Below, one piece after another: positions 8,556 through 16,611 of a DNA stretch of 64,000 bases (the stretch's first letter is position 1; each line of letters begins with the position of its first letter). The position numbers were made by a program, and so were the translations under genes. Origin of the DNA: Methylomicrobium sp051061015 (lineage in GTDB: Bacteria > Pseudomonadota > Gammaproteobacteria > Methylococcales > Methylomonadaceae); NCBI GenBank assembly GCA_051061015.1, contig JBPFEG010000083.1, positions 248,001 through 312,000 on the forward strand, given 5' to 3'. The notes below the pieces were generated by a model that searched no databases, was not told the DNA's origin, and saw only the letters and a program-made list of their open reading frames with translations.

Positions 8556-9137
8556 TTAACCGGCTCTGCCGGCTTCGGTTGCGGCGGGCACCTCGATCAA
8601 GCGCCCGGTTTTGCAATCGTAAATATAACCGTAAACCGGAATTTCGCGTGGCACCAACGGGTGATTCTTGATCCGTTGGACGTCTTCAAGCACGCTTTGC
8701 TCCTGATTCGAAATTGTCAGCCAATCGATATAATTGCCTTCGGCCGAACCCGGGCCTTGACCGCTGTCGTGCCAGCCGCTCGCGTCGATTGACGCGGTCT
8801 TCAGGCTGCTGTTCAGCAGGCGGCGCATGATTTCATCGGTAAACAGCTCCATGCCGCAATTGGTATGATGAATCACAAACCATTCGCGCGTTCCCAACAG
8901 TTTATAGGAGATGACCAGGGAGCGGATCGCATCGTCGCTGGCGCGGCCGCCGGCATTCCGGATCACGTGGGCGTCGCCCTCGGACAGGCCGGCATACTTG
9001 GCCGGATCGAGGCGCGCATCCATGCAGGTCAGGATGGCGAAGTGTCTGCCGGGCGGCAGGGGTAAGTCGCCTTTATCGCCGAAGTTATTGACATAGTCTC
9101 CGTTGGCAGCTAAGACTTCATTCAGAATTTTGCTCAT
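8556..9137 (-). CDS. Beta-class carbonic anhydrase
   Basis: The product interconverts CO2 and bicarbonate in the cytoplasm. The 193-residue protein has the beta-class zinc ligands: Cys38 in LTCMDARLD with the Asp40/Arg42 dyad, then His91 and Cys94 in IHHTNCG. The conserved IRNAGGRASDDAIRSL segment is present. Its length suits the shorter branch of beta-CAs. It is divergent from a LysR gene, with a hairpin-containing spacer between them. Confidence 0.9.
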   Translation of the reverse strand: MSKILNEVLAANGDYVNNFGDKGDLPLPPGRHFAILTCMDARLDPAKYAGLSEGDAHVIRNAGGRASDDAIRSLVISYKLLGTREWFVIHHTNCGMELFTDEIMRRLLNSSLKTASIDASGWHDSGQGPGSAEGNYIDWLTISNQEQSVLEDVQRIKNHPLVPREIPVYGYIYDCKTGRLIEVPAATEAGRAG

Positions 9138-9190
9138 GAGTGCCTCTTATCGTTATTATTGCGGATCAAAAACCGGCCGATATAAAAAAA

Positions 9191-9230
9191 CCGCTTGGTC
9201 TTGTCTCTTTCGATGCACAGGGCCAAGCGG
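9191..9230. other. Stem-loop in the carbonic anhydrase/lysR divergent spacer
   Basis: CCGCTTGG (9191-9198) pairs with CCAAGCGG (9223-9230) across a 24-base loop. It is flanked by seven A on the left and four T on the right. It looks like a terminator but lies upstream of both divergent genes, so it may be a regulatory leader or a relic of a lost gene. The AT-rich stretch 9285-9325 before the LysR ATG is a candidate operator region. Confidence 0.4.
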
Positions 9231-9329
9231 CTTTTAACTATCTCCGCTATGTAATATACCCGACTAAACCCAGGCTTTAAATAGCGCTATAAATTTATAA
9301 AATATAAACTTTTAATTTATAGTAAAGCG

Positions 9330-10247
9330 ATGGATAAATTGAACAACATGCAGGTATTCTGCCGGATCGTCGAACTCGGCTCATTCGCGGCAGTCGCCCG
9401 CGAAATGAATCTGTCCGCGATGATGATCAGCAAATATATGGCACAGCTCGAAGAGTCGCTCGGCGTCGCCTTGCTGAACCGGACGACGCGCCAGATCAGT
9501 CTGACCGAGGCTGGAGAAATTTATTATCATCGCAGCAAGCAATTGCTGGACGATTTTCTGGAGTTGGACGAATCGACTTCGCAGCTCGGCAGGAAAGTTC
9601 GCGGCGTGTTGAAAATCAGCGCTCCGATCGACTTCGGCGGCTTGTTCATGGTGCCAGCGATTGAGGCGTACCAGCGCGAATATCCGGATATGAAAATTTT
9701 GATGACCCTGCACAACAGTCGGGTAAATCTAAGTGAGGGTAATTTCGATCTTTCGATCCTGGTTACCGACACGCTCGATCTCGGCGTGGTAGCCCGGAAA
9801 ATCGCCGAGACGCGGTTGTGCGTCTATGCCTCGCCCGATTATATCGCCGCGCACGGCAAACCGGAACGGATCGAAGAACTCAGCGAACACCGGTGCCTGC
9901 ATTATATGGATACGCCGCACCGGGATTACTGGATTTTCCGTGTCGGCAACGACGAGACCAAGATCAAAACCCAGTGGCATTTCGCCTCGAACAACGGCCG
10001 CGCCCTGTGCCAGGCCGCGGCCTTGGGTATGGGCATTACCCAGGCGCCGGAATTTTCGGTCGCGAATTACCTGGCGCAGGGCAAACTGGTCGAAGTGTTG
10101 CAGGAATTTCGGATTCCGTCGCTGGCGATTTATGCGATTTATCTGCACCGGCGATTTTTACCTGCCAAGCTGACCACGTTTGTTGATTTTCTGGTCAGAT
10201 ATTTTGCCGAAAACAGCCCGTTAGGAGCAGCGGGTAGGGCCGTTTGA
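9330..10247 (+). CDS. LysR-family transcriptional regulator
   Basis: The 305-residue protein has an N-terminal winged helix-turn-helix (MDKLNNMQVFCRIVELGSF, then a recognition region ending at LLNRTTRQISLTEAG) at residues 1-60. A periplasmic-binding-protein-like effector domain follows at about 90-295. It resembles the CrgA/AaeR-type branch. The divergent carbonic anhydrase gene is a natural target candidate, but nothing in the sequence proves it. The effector is unknown. Confidence 0.92.
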   Translation: MDKLNNMQVFCRIVELGSFAAVAREMNLSAMMISKYMAQLEESLGVALLNRTTRQISLTEAGEIYYHRSKQLLDDFLELDESTSQLGRKVRGVLKISAPIDFGGLFMVPAIEAYQREYPDMKILMTLHNSRVNLSEGNFDLSILVTDTLDLGVVARKIAETRLCVYASPDYIAAHGKPERIEELSEHRCLHYMDTPHRDYWIFRVGNDETKIKTQWHFASNNGRALCQAAALGMGITQAPEFSVANYLAQGKLVEVLQEFRIPSLAIYAIYLHRRFLPAKLTTFVDFLVRYFAENSPLGAAGRAV

Positions 10248-10318
10248 AAAAGCGCCTCTGGAAAGTTTGCTGTCTATGAACGGCACCCTCTATTTCTAAA
10301 ATTTATCTCTTATTCGTA

Positions 10319-10930
10319 ATGGCAAGAAGAAGCGAGCATACCCTACCGGAAATCAAAGCGATGGTGCTTCAGGCGGCCGAAACGCTGGTTGCCGAAGAGG
10401 GCAGCAAAGCGTTGACGATGCGCAATGTCGCATTTGAGATCGGCTATACGGTCGGCAGCATCTATATGGTGTTCGAGAACATGAACGATCTCGTGCTGCA
10501 CTTGAACGCCCGCACGCTCGATGCGCTGATCGAAGAGTTCGACGACTTGCCAGCCGGAAGTCCGGCGCAAGCCATCGAAGCGATCGGGGGGATTTATCTG
10601 AATTTCGCCAGACGGCATTTCAATTGCTGGAGCCTGATTTTCGAACATCGCCCGCCGGAAGGCGCCGACCTTCCGGAATGGTATCGCGAAAAGGTCGAGC
10701 GGGCGTTTTCCCGCTTCGAGGCGGAATTCAAGCGGCTCGCCGAAGGGCGTCGTTCGGATGCGCAGGTTAAACAGGCTGCCCGCGCATTATGGGGCGGCAT
10801 TCACGGCATCTGCATATTGTCACTGACCGGTAAATTTGCCGCCGCCGGCGGTGGGGACGACCTGGATGCCGGCGTGAAGTTGCTGGTCCGGCATTTTCTG
10901 GAAAGTTGGCGAAATCAGGCTTTACCGTAA
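10319..10930 (+). CDS. TetR/AcrR-family transcriptional regulator with WHG domain
   Basis: The 203-residue protein has a TetR helix-turn-helix at about residues 10-55 (LTMRNVAFEIGYTVGSIYMVF). The C-terminal ligand domain contains the ARALWGGIHGI signature of the TetR WHG group. It follows the LysR gene by 71 bases on the same strand and is convergent with hypB. The ligand and targets are not evident. Confidence 0.9.
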   Translation: MARRSEHTLPEIKAMVLQAAETLVAEEGSKALTMRNVAFEIGYTVGSIYMVFENMNDLVLHLNARTLDALIEEFDDLPAGSPAQAIEAIGGIYLNFARRHFNCWSLIFEHRPPEGADLPEWYREKVERAFSRFEAEFKRLAEGRRSDAQVKQAARALWGGIHGICILSLTGKFAAAGGGDDLDAGVKLLVRHFLESWRNQALP

Positions 10931-10958
10931 GGATTTTTGCCGATAATGGCTTCACCGG

Positions 10959-10985
10959 CCTGCCAGTTTTTTAAAACCTGGCAGG
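10959..10985. terminator. Bidirectional terminator between tetR and hypB
   Basis: CCTGCCAG (10959-10966) and CTGGCAGG (10978-10985) enclose TTTTTTAAAAC, in which T and A runs can pair further. The structure sits between two convergent genes, where it could end both the tetR and the hox/hyp transcripts. Confidence 0.55.
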
Positions 10986-11017
10986 TCTTCGGACGGGACA
11001 CTATCCGTAACCCAATC

Positions 11018-11827
11018 CTAAACTTCTTGCGAAGCGCCTTCACCGATATTCGCAACCACCCTGGCTTTTATCCCAGCCATTCGTTCCGACAGCCAATCGA
11101 TCCAGGCTGAAAAGTTTTCGCCTTTTGTGGCCGAAAGGCAAAGGATTTGAATGTCGGGATTCACCTGTCGGGCAAACCGGATGCAGCGGTCGACGTCGAA
11201 ATCGACATAAGGCAACAAGTCGGTTTTATTGATCAACATCAGATCGGCCGCATGGAACATGTCCGGATATTTGAGCGGCTTATCGTCGCCCTCGGTCACC
11301 GACAGCACGACCACCTTGTGTGCTTCCCCAAGATCGAACGAAGACGGACAGACCAGGTTGCCGACATTTTCGATCGCCAGCAGACTGTGGTCCTTGACGC
11401 CTAGATCAGCGACCGCATGGCCGATGCCGTGCGCGTCCAGATGGCAGGCGCGGCCGGTGTTGATCTGCAGGGCCGGCACGCCCGCTGCGCGAATCCGCTC
11501 GGCGTCGTGTTCGGTCTGCTGATCGCCTTCGATTACTGCAATCGGAAGCCGGTCCTTCAGCGCCTTGATCGTCTCGACCAAGAGCGTCGTTTTGCCGGAG
11601 CCGGGACTTGAGACCAGATTCAGCACGAAGATATGGTGCCGTTCGAAATAGCCGCGGTTTTGTGCGGCGTAAGCGTTATTCTTGCCGAGCAGATCCTGTT
11701 CGATTTTTAAGAGCCGCTCCGCCGAGTGATCGTGAGCATGGCCGGCATGAAGGTCCTGGTTCAGCACGAAGCGATGCTGAGGGTGTTGATGTTGATCGGA
11801 CGATCCGCAACCGCAAATTCCGCACAT
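11018..11827 (-). CDS. hypB: Hydrogenase nickel-incorporation GTPase HypB
   Basis: HypB drives nickel insertion into the hydrogenase large subunit by GTP hydrolysis. The 269-residue protein starts MCGICGCGSS with the high-affinity CxxCGCG-type nickel site and a short His-rich stretch (residues 12-34). The P-loop is SSPGSGKTT (73-81), the second metal site is in GRACHLDAHGIGH, and the GTPase specificity motif is NKTD. It is the last gene of the leftward hox/hyp unit, 34 bases after hypA. Confidence 0.97.
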   Translation of the reverse strand: MCGICGCGSSDQHQHPQHRFVLNQDLHAGHAHDHSAERLLKIEQDLLGKNNAYAAQNRGYFERHHIFVLNLVSSPGSGKTTLLVETIKALKDRLPIAVIEGDQQTEHDAERIRAAGVPALQINTGRACHLDAHGIGHAVADLGVKDHSLLAIENVGNLVCPSSFDLGEAHKVVVLSVTEGDDKPLKYPDMFHAADLMLINKTDLLPYVDFDVDRCIRFARQVNPDIQILCLSATKGENFSAWIDWLSERMAGIKARVVANIGEGASQEV

Positions 11828-11861
11828 GATTTTTCCAGAGGTTAATAACGGCCCAATCTTA

Positions 11862-12203
11862 TCAAATAACGATCAGATCCTTAATTTTCATTTCGGTGCC
11901 TTGTATGATTTCGTCGATCGGGCGGTCGCAACGGGGGCAGGGATCGTACAAGGTTTCGATCATGGTTTGCTGGCCACAGTGCCGGCACAGGCCCAATCCG
12001 TCGATCGCGGTAATGTGCAGTTCGGCGTTTTCGGCCAATGAGTCCTTCATCACCACATCGAAACCGAAACGCAAGGCGTCCGGTTCGACACAGGACAGCT
12101 TGCCGATTTCCAGCGTCACGCGGATGACTCTGGAAAATTTCTCGCTGGCGGCATGGCTTTCGAGAATTTCCCGCACGTTTTCGAGCAGCGAAATTTCATG
12201 CAT
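11862..12203 (-). CDS. hypA: Hydrogenase nickel metallochaperone HypA
   Basis: HypA delivers nickel to the large subunit together with HypB. I start it at the ATG at 12201-12203 giving MHEISLLENV, because His2 is the conserved nickel ligand; 28 extra upstream codons in frame are not HypA-like. The product is 113 residues, the normal length. The zinc site is Cys73, Cys76, Cys89 and Cys92. Its start overlaps the hoxW end by 8 bases. Confidence 0.96.
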   Translation of the reverse strand: MHEISLLENVREILESHAASEKFSRVIRVTLEIGKLSCVEPDALRFGFDVVMKDSLAENAELHITAIDGLGLCRHCGQQTMIETLYDPCPRCDRPIDEIIQGTEMKIKDLIVI

Positions 12204-12708
12204 GCTGGGCGTTCTCTTCGCGCTGGTGATGATTGCCTGTCTTGCTGCGCCAGTCAGCAAGGTTGGGACTCCGCAGCAATCCTTCAACGAATGACTCCGC
12301 TTGTTGTAAATGGCGCTCGGCGTTTGTGCTCAAGCCCTCGCCCAATTCGAAGGATTCGCCTTGGATTGCAAGCAGAAAACAGGGCGGCGGGGGCTGTTTT
12401 CTGATCGATTGATATACCGCCATTACCGAGGCCGGATGCAGCGCATGAGTCGTATAACCGATGTCCAGGGCCGGGTTCAGTTCTGAAAACTCCCAAGGAG
12501 CAGCACAAGCGACTGACGCGTCGACGAATAGGACCAGTTTCCTGTCGTCCAGATCTAGCGCATGCTCGATCTGCAACTGAAAATCGGTCAGAAGATCGAG
12601 GTGAACCGTTCCGAAACGCTGCTGGAGGTATTCGATCAGCAAAGGCCCCAGCGCATCGTCGCCGCGACTGGGGTTTCCATAGCCGAATACCAGAACGGGT
12701 TCAGTCAT
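12196..12708 (-). CDS. hoxW: Hydrogenase maturation endopeptidase HoxW-type
   Basis: This protease removes the C-terminal tail of the hydrogenase large subunit once nickel is in place. The 170-residue protein begins with VFGYGNPSRGDDALGP, the nickel-sensing Asp motif of the family, and carries a conserved HALHPAS region near residue 90. Its start overlaps the hoxH stop by 8 bases, so it is almost certainly dedicated to HoxH. The Gly/Gln-rich C-terminal 25 residues are not conserved. Confidence 0.92.
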   Translation of the reverse strand: MTEPVLVFGYGNPSRGDDALGPLLIEYLQQRFGTVHLDLLTDFQLQIEHALDLDDRKLVLFVDASVACAAPWEFSELNPALDIGYTTHALHPASVMAVYQSIRKQPPPPCFLLAIQGESFELGEGLSTNAERHLQQAESFVEGLLRSPNLADWRSKTGNHHQREENAQHA

Positions 12709-14203
12709 CGCTCAAACGCTCGATCGTGCCGTCGCTGTGCTTGAGGACACGATCGGCGACGCTTCCGTCGGCCTCGATCAGTTCGACCTGCAAAGGCATC
12801 TTGCCGACCGCATGCGTCGCGCAGGACAGGCACGGGTCGTAGGCGCGTATCGCGACTTCCAGATTGTTCAGCAACGGCTCGGTCAGTTCGCGGCCCGACA
12901 GATAGGTCGCAGCCACCTGCCGGACCGATTCATTCATCGCCGTATTGTTGCTGGTCGTCGAAACGATTAGATTGGCTTTCGTTACGATATCGTTTTCGTC
13001 GACCTGATAATGATGAAACAGCGTGCCGCGCGGCGCCTCGATCACACCGATGCCTTCGTAGCGTTTTTCGCCGTGCGCGACCAGGTCGCCGCCCAGTATG
13101 TCGGTGTCGTGTAGTAGGATTTTGATGCTCTCGGCGCAGTGCAACACCTCTATCATACGCGCCCAGTGGAACGCGAGCGTGCTGTGTACTATCGCCTCGC
13201 TTCCGTGCGCCTTGAATTGAATGCGGGCAGCTTCGGCCAGCGGCGTATCGATGAAGTCGCAATTATTCACCCGCGCCAACGGCCCGACCCGATACCAGCC
13301 ACTCTGCTTGCCTAAAGCCAGGAGATAAGGGAACTTCATGTAGCTCCAGGCGCGGACTTCTTCATGAATCACTTGGTTATAAACGCAATAGTCCACATGG
13401 TCGAGCACCGTCTCACCTTTGTCGTTCTTGACCCGCATGCCGCCGTGGTAAAGCTCTAACGCGCCGTCGGGTCGTGTCAGGCCGAGATAATTGCTGCGTA
13501 TCGTCGCAAATTCGTCGTAATAAGGCAGGTTCGAGCAGTGCACTTTCCGGATCACATTCACCGCTTCTTCCGACCAAGCAATAATCTGGTCGATGTCCGC
13601 GAGCAGATAATCGCGCTCTTCCGGAGTCAGCGCTTTATTCATCCCGCCGGCGATCGCGCCGGTGCCGTGGATGCGCTTGCCGCAAATGACCCGGATCACT
13701 TCCTGCCCGTATTTGCGCAGCTTGACCCCCTTCAGGCCGATGTCGGGATAATCGCTCAAGACTCCGATCACGTTGCGCTTGCCGATTTCGCTTTCGAAAC
13801 CGAATAGCAGGTCCGGGCTGGCCAGATGGAAAAAATGCAGCGCATGCGACTGTAACACCTGGCCGAAGTGCATCAGACGTCTTAACTTGTCCGCAGTCGG
13901 TGGCAGCTTGTCCGGGTCGATCCCGACCAGTTGGTCGATCGCCTTGCCGGCGGCCAGCTGGTGGCTGACCGGGCAGATGCCGCACAGACGCTGCACGATT
14001 ACCGGCAGTTCCCAGTAGGGTCGACCTTGAATGAAGCGTTCGAAGCCGCGGAATTCGACGATATGCAGCCTGGCCTGTTTGACCCGGTTGTTTTCATCCA
14101 GCAATAACGTGACCTTGCCGTGGCCTTCGACCCGTGAAACCGGATCGACGGCGACACGCTTCAGATTTTCGGGATTTTCGGCTGTTTCGAGGTGCTCGTA
14201 CAT
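12701..14203 (-). CDS. hoxH: NAD-linked [NiFe] hydrogenase large subunit HoxH
   Basis: This subunit carries the Ni-Fe active site of a soluble group 3d hydrogenase, which couples H2 oxidation to NAD(H). In the 500-residue precursor the two CxxC pairs that bind the site are Cys74/Cys77 (RLCGICPVSH) and Cys458/Cys461 (DPCLSCATH). The SRVEGHGK motif is at 23-30. The 36 residues after His464 are the expected HoxW-cleaved tail. It is separated from hoxY by an unrelated AT-rich gene, which breaks the normal hoxFUYH order. Confidence 0.97.
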   Translation of the reverse strand: MYEHLETAENPENLKRVAVDPVSRVEGHGKVTLLLDENNRVKQARLHIVEFRGFERFIQGRPYWELPVIVQRLCGICPVSHQLAAGKAIDQLVGIDPDKLPPTADKLRRLMHFGQVLQSHALHFFHLASPDLLFGFESEIGKRNVIGVLSDYPDIGLKGVKLRKYGQEVIRVICGKRIHGTGAIAGGMNKALTPEERDYLLADIDQIIAWSEEAVNVIRKVHCSNLPYYDEFATIRSNYLGLTRPDGALELYHGGMRVKNDKGETVLDHVDYCVYNQVIHEEVRAWSYMKFPYLLALGKQSGWYRVGPLARVNNCDFIDTPLAEAARIQFKAHGSEAIVHSTLAFHWARMIEVLHCAESIKILLHDTDILGGDLVAHGEKRYEGIGVIEAPRGTLFHHYQVDENDIVTKANLIVSTTSNNTAMNESVRQVAATYLSGRELTEPLLNNLEVAIRAYDPCLSCATHAVGKMPLQVELIEADGSVADRVLKHSDGTIERLSDD

Positions 14204-14211
14204 GCTTTGCC

Positions 14212-15123
14212 TTATTTGTAGGTTGGGTTAGCGTCAGCGTAACCCAATATTTGAGGCTCATTCATTGGATATTTAAGAAGATTGTTTATTTCATCTTGAA
14301 AAGGGCATTTGAAGAGATAAGCTATATGGAAATCATCATACCCTTGCTCAAATTCATCCTTGTATAAATTGATACCTCTTAACTTATATAAATATCCTTT
14401 AAAGGAGCCGTCAGGGTTAAGCTCGTAATCCTCGATACCGTATATTTTAAATTTGTTGTCGATATTAAATTCACCATACTGAAGTCCGCCACCTACGCTT
14501 TCAATATTGCCTTCTTGTATAACCTTTCTAATTATATGTAGAGGTATAGATTCTTTATAGTTTTGTAAACTGAAGTTGTCTTGAAATATTTTTTCAGCTT
14601 CATTTTTTCCGGTACCAAAAAATTCAATGCCATCACTTTGTAAAATTTCTTCAAAAAAAGGTTCGATTGGAAATTTTTCAATTTTGGTGGAAAATTTAAA
14701 AACTCTTATTTTTTTCTGTTTTGGACAGTAGCCGGTAAAGATTAATTGACACATTCCCTTTTCACACAATATCTGCCCAAGGTCTAATGATGTTTTTTGA
14801 TATACCTTAAAGATTAGACGAACAATTCCATCCATAGATAGGGATGTACGGTCAGGCATATATTGTAAATTCTGAAGAAATTCGTAAACTGATTCTTTGA
14901 CTATATATGCATTCATTGCACTACCTACAACTGCTAGTCCAATATTATAATTATACTCAAGAGTGTTAATTCCAGTTTCTGAGCAAGTCGGAGAATATAT
15001 TTTTACGGGAACAGAAAATACTTTGACTCCAAAGTCAATATACCCGGACTTTTCAAACGTTATTCTTGAGTCAGAAGACAAAGAAATATGGTTATTTGAT
15101 TTGTGCGCAATTACCAATGTCAT
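14212..15123 (-). CDS. Proteasome-like Ntn-hydrolase protein inserted in the hox operon
   Basis: This is a 303-residue protein of no named family known to me. It begins MTLVIAHKSN, and if Met is removed the N-terminal Thr is followed by Asp17 (LSSDSR), Arg19 and Lys33 (DFGVKVFSV). These are the catalytic positions of proteasome beta subunits, at exact spacing. An AVVGSAMNAYIVKE segment and a later EFFGTGKNEAEKIF segment fit the same fold. It is longer than HslV (about 175 residues). Base composition is strikingly AT-rich beside GC-rich hox genes, so it was probably acquired. Its last 11 codons lie in a palindromic repeat. Gene reality is well supported; protease activity is inference. Confidence 0.75.
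   Translation of the reverse strand: MTLVIAHKSNNHISLSSDSRITFEKSGYIDFGVKVFSVPVKIYSPTCSETGINTLEYNYNIGLAVVGSAMNAYIVKESVYEFLQNLQYMPDRTSLSMDGIVRLIFKVYQKTSLDLGQILCEKGMCQLIFTGYCPKQKKIRVFKFSTKIEKFPIEPFFEEILQSDGIEFFGTGKNEAEKIFQDNFSLQNYKESIPLHIIRKVIQEGNIESVGGGLQYGEFNIDNKFKIYGIEDYELNPDGSFKGYLYKLRGINLYKDEFEQGYDDFHIAYLFKCPFQDEINNLLKYPMNEPQILGYADANPTYK
14219..14247. repeat. Palindromic REP-like repeat at the 3' end of the inserted gene
   Basis: TTGGGTTA and TAACCCAA flank GCGTCAGCG, forming a near-perfect palindrome. It falls inside the last codons of the inserted gene (encoding LGYADANP) and ends 16 bases before the hoxH start. The form is that of dispersed extragenic palindromes. Copy number elsewhere cannot be judged from this window. 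Confidence 0.6.
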
Positions 15124-15253
15124 TTTTTATCCGGTCGGAAACTTTGAATCAAAGTTCATAACTTAAGAAAGAGGGAGACTAGAACATCGTGATGGCATTG
15201 GAAATGCCAATTATCATCATAAATCTATATGAAGCATTTATAAAACAATCCCT

Positions 15254-15796
15254 TCAATCATAATGCACCAGCTCATAAGGCAACGCCGGCTCGCGTCCCG
15301 CCAACAAATCGGTCAGAAATTTCCAGAATACGTCCGCGGAAGGCGGACAGCCGGGCAGGGAATAATCGATTTTGACGACTTCATGGATCGGCCGCACCTT
15401 GTTCAGCAGTAAAGGCAGTTCCGGATCGCTCGGTATCTGCGGGTTTTCGACGCCGATCCCGTTCAGGTAGGCTTCACCGAGACATTCTTCCAGCGGAATG
15501 TAATTGCGTAACGCCGGCAGGCCGCCATTGATCGCGCAGGCGCCAACCGCGACCAGAATTTTGCAGTGCCTGCGGAACTCGCGCAAGGTATGCACGTTTT
15601 CGGAATTGCAGACGCCGCCTTCGATCAGGCCGATATCGCAATCCGAGCAATGTTCGATGTCGGTTAGCGGCGAACGGTCGAATTCGACGACCTCGGCCAA
15701 TTGCAGGATGCGCTCGTCGATGTCGAGAAACGACATGTGGCAGCCGAAACAGCCGGCCAGCGACACGGTCGCTATTTTCAGTTTTTTATCCGCCAT
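15254..15796 (-). CDS. hoxY: NAD-linked [NiFe] hydrogenase small subunit HoxY
   Basis: HoxY holds the [4Fe-4S] cluster next to the Ni-Fe site and passes electrons to HoxU and HoxF. I start it at the ATG at 15794-15796 (MADKKLKIATVSLAGCFGCHMS), which has GGAGAAGGAGG just upstream; this gives 180 residues. Cluster ligands are Cys16 and Cys19 and the cysteines in VGACAINGG and LPGCPPSAD. There is no signal peptide, in keeping with a soluble cytoplasmic enzyme. It overlaps the hoxU end by 11 bases. A 130-base AT-rich spacer separates it from the inserted gene. Confidence 0.96.
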   Translation of the reverse strand: MADKKLKIATVSLAGCFGCHMSFLDIDERILQLAEVVEFDRSPLTDIEHCSDCDIGLIEGGVCNSENVHTLREFRRHCKILVAVGACAINGGLPALRNYIPLEECLGEAYLNGIGVENPQIPSDPELPLLLNKVRPIHEVVKIDYSLPGCPPSADVFWKFLTDLLAGREPALPYELVHYD

Positions 15797-16610
15797 GACG
15801 GCCTCCTTCTCCTGCGACTGCCGGGGATGGCGGCTGCGACTGCTCCCAGCAGTCGTCGGCATTACCTCCATCCTTGGAGGTCAGGAGTGTCGAGTCCGGA
15901 AGGGAACCGGATTCGGCCTCCAGGCTGACCTCAGAAATCGGCCGGTGATCGTAGTCGCGCGCGCCGATCGGGGTCGTGTAGCCGGTCCGTTTGATCAGAA
16001 TCGCCCCGGTTGGGCAGATGTGCGCGGCCTGGTCCGTCGCTTCGAGGTCGGTGTCTTTCAACAGCCCGCTTGCGGAGTTTGCGATCAAGTGCTTGTTGAT
16101 CCCGCGGCCGCTGATTGCAAACACGTCCTTGCCGTCCTTTTCGCGCGATGCACGTACGCACAGCGTGCAGAAAATGCAGCGGTTCAGGTCGATCATCACA
16201 TCTGGATGCGAGGCGTCCAGTTTCCGCGGCGAGAAAAAATGCACGAAATGGTTGTCGAGCATGCCGAGATAATAGCCGACCGCCTGCAGCTTGCAGTTGC
16301 CGCTTTTTTCGCAGCCTGGGCAGAGGTGGTTGCCTTCGACGAACAGCATCTGGGTGATCCGTTTGCGGTCCTCGTTCAGTTCGTCGCTGTGGCTCTGCAC
16401 TTCGAGTCCTTCCGTGGCCGGAAACGTGCAGGCGGAGCAGACCCGGCCGTTTACGATCACCGAACACAGTTTGCAGCTGCCGTGCGGGGTAAAGTCCGGG
16501 TGATGGCACAAATGCGGAATATAAACGCCGGCTTCGGTCGCGGCGTCGATGATCGTCTGACCATCCTGGAAAGGCACCGTTTGGCCGTCGAGCGTAAACG
16601 TCTTGCTCAT
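15786..16610 (-). CDS. hoxU: NAD-linked [NiFe] hydrogenase diaphorase subunit HoxU
   Basis: HoxU is the iron-sulfur electron conduit between HoxF and HoxY. It is homologous to the N-terminal part of complex I NuoG. Starting at the ATG at 16608-16610 (MSKTFTLDGQTVPF) it has 274 residues. A plant-type [2Fe-2S] domain is at about 30-75 (CHHPDFTPHGSCKLCSV), a His-Cys [4Fe-4S] motif near 100-115 (HLCPGCEKSGNC), and a CIFCTLC motif near 150. The last 40 or so residues exceed the usual length and coincide with two perfect palindromes at 15837-15881. Confidence 0.95.
   Translation of the reverse strand: MSKTFTLDGQTVPFQDGQTIIDAATEAGVYIPHLCHHPDFTPHGSCKLCSVIVNGRVCSACTFPATEGLEVQSHSDELNEDRKRITQMLFVEGNHLCPGCEKSGNCKLQAVGYYLGMLDNHFVHFFSPRKLDASHPDVMIDLNRCIFCTLCVRASREKDGKDVFAISGRGINKHLIANSASGLLKDTDLEATDQAAHICPTGAILIKRTGYTTPIGARDYDHRPISEVSLEAESGSLPDSTLLTSKDGGNADDCWEQSQPPSPAVAGEGGRHGG
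15837..15881. repeat. Paired palindromes inside the 3' end of hoxU
   Basis: CGACTGCT/AGCAGTCG (15837-15844 and 15848-15855, 3-base loop) and ACCTCCA/TGGAGGT (15864-15870 and 15875-15881, 4-base loop) are both perfect. They lie within the hoxU reading frame just before the hoxY ribosome-binding site. The arrangement is that of a REP/BIME-like element that has become coding sequence. Confidence 0.6.
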
Positions 16611-16611
16611 C

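Noticed and set aside
9191..9230. Rho-independent terminator in the carbonic anhydrase/lysR spacer
   Set aside because: Both flanking genes diverge from this spacer, so no known transcript ends there. It is kept as a stem-loop of unknown role.
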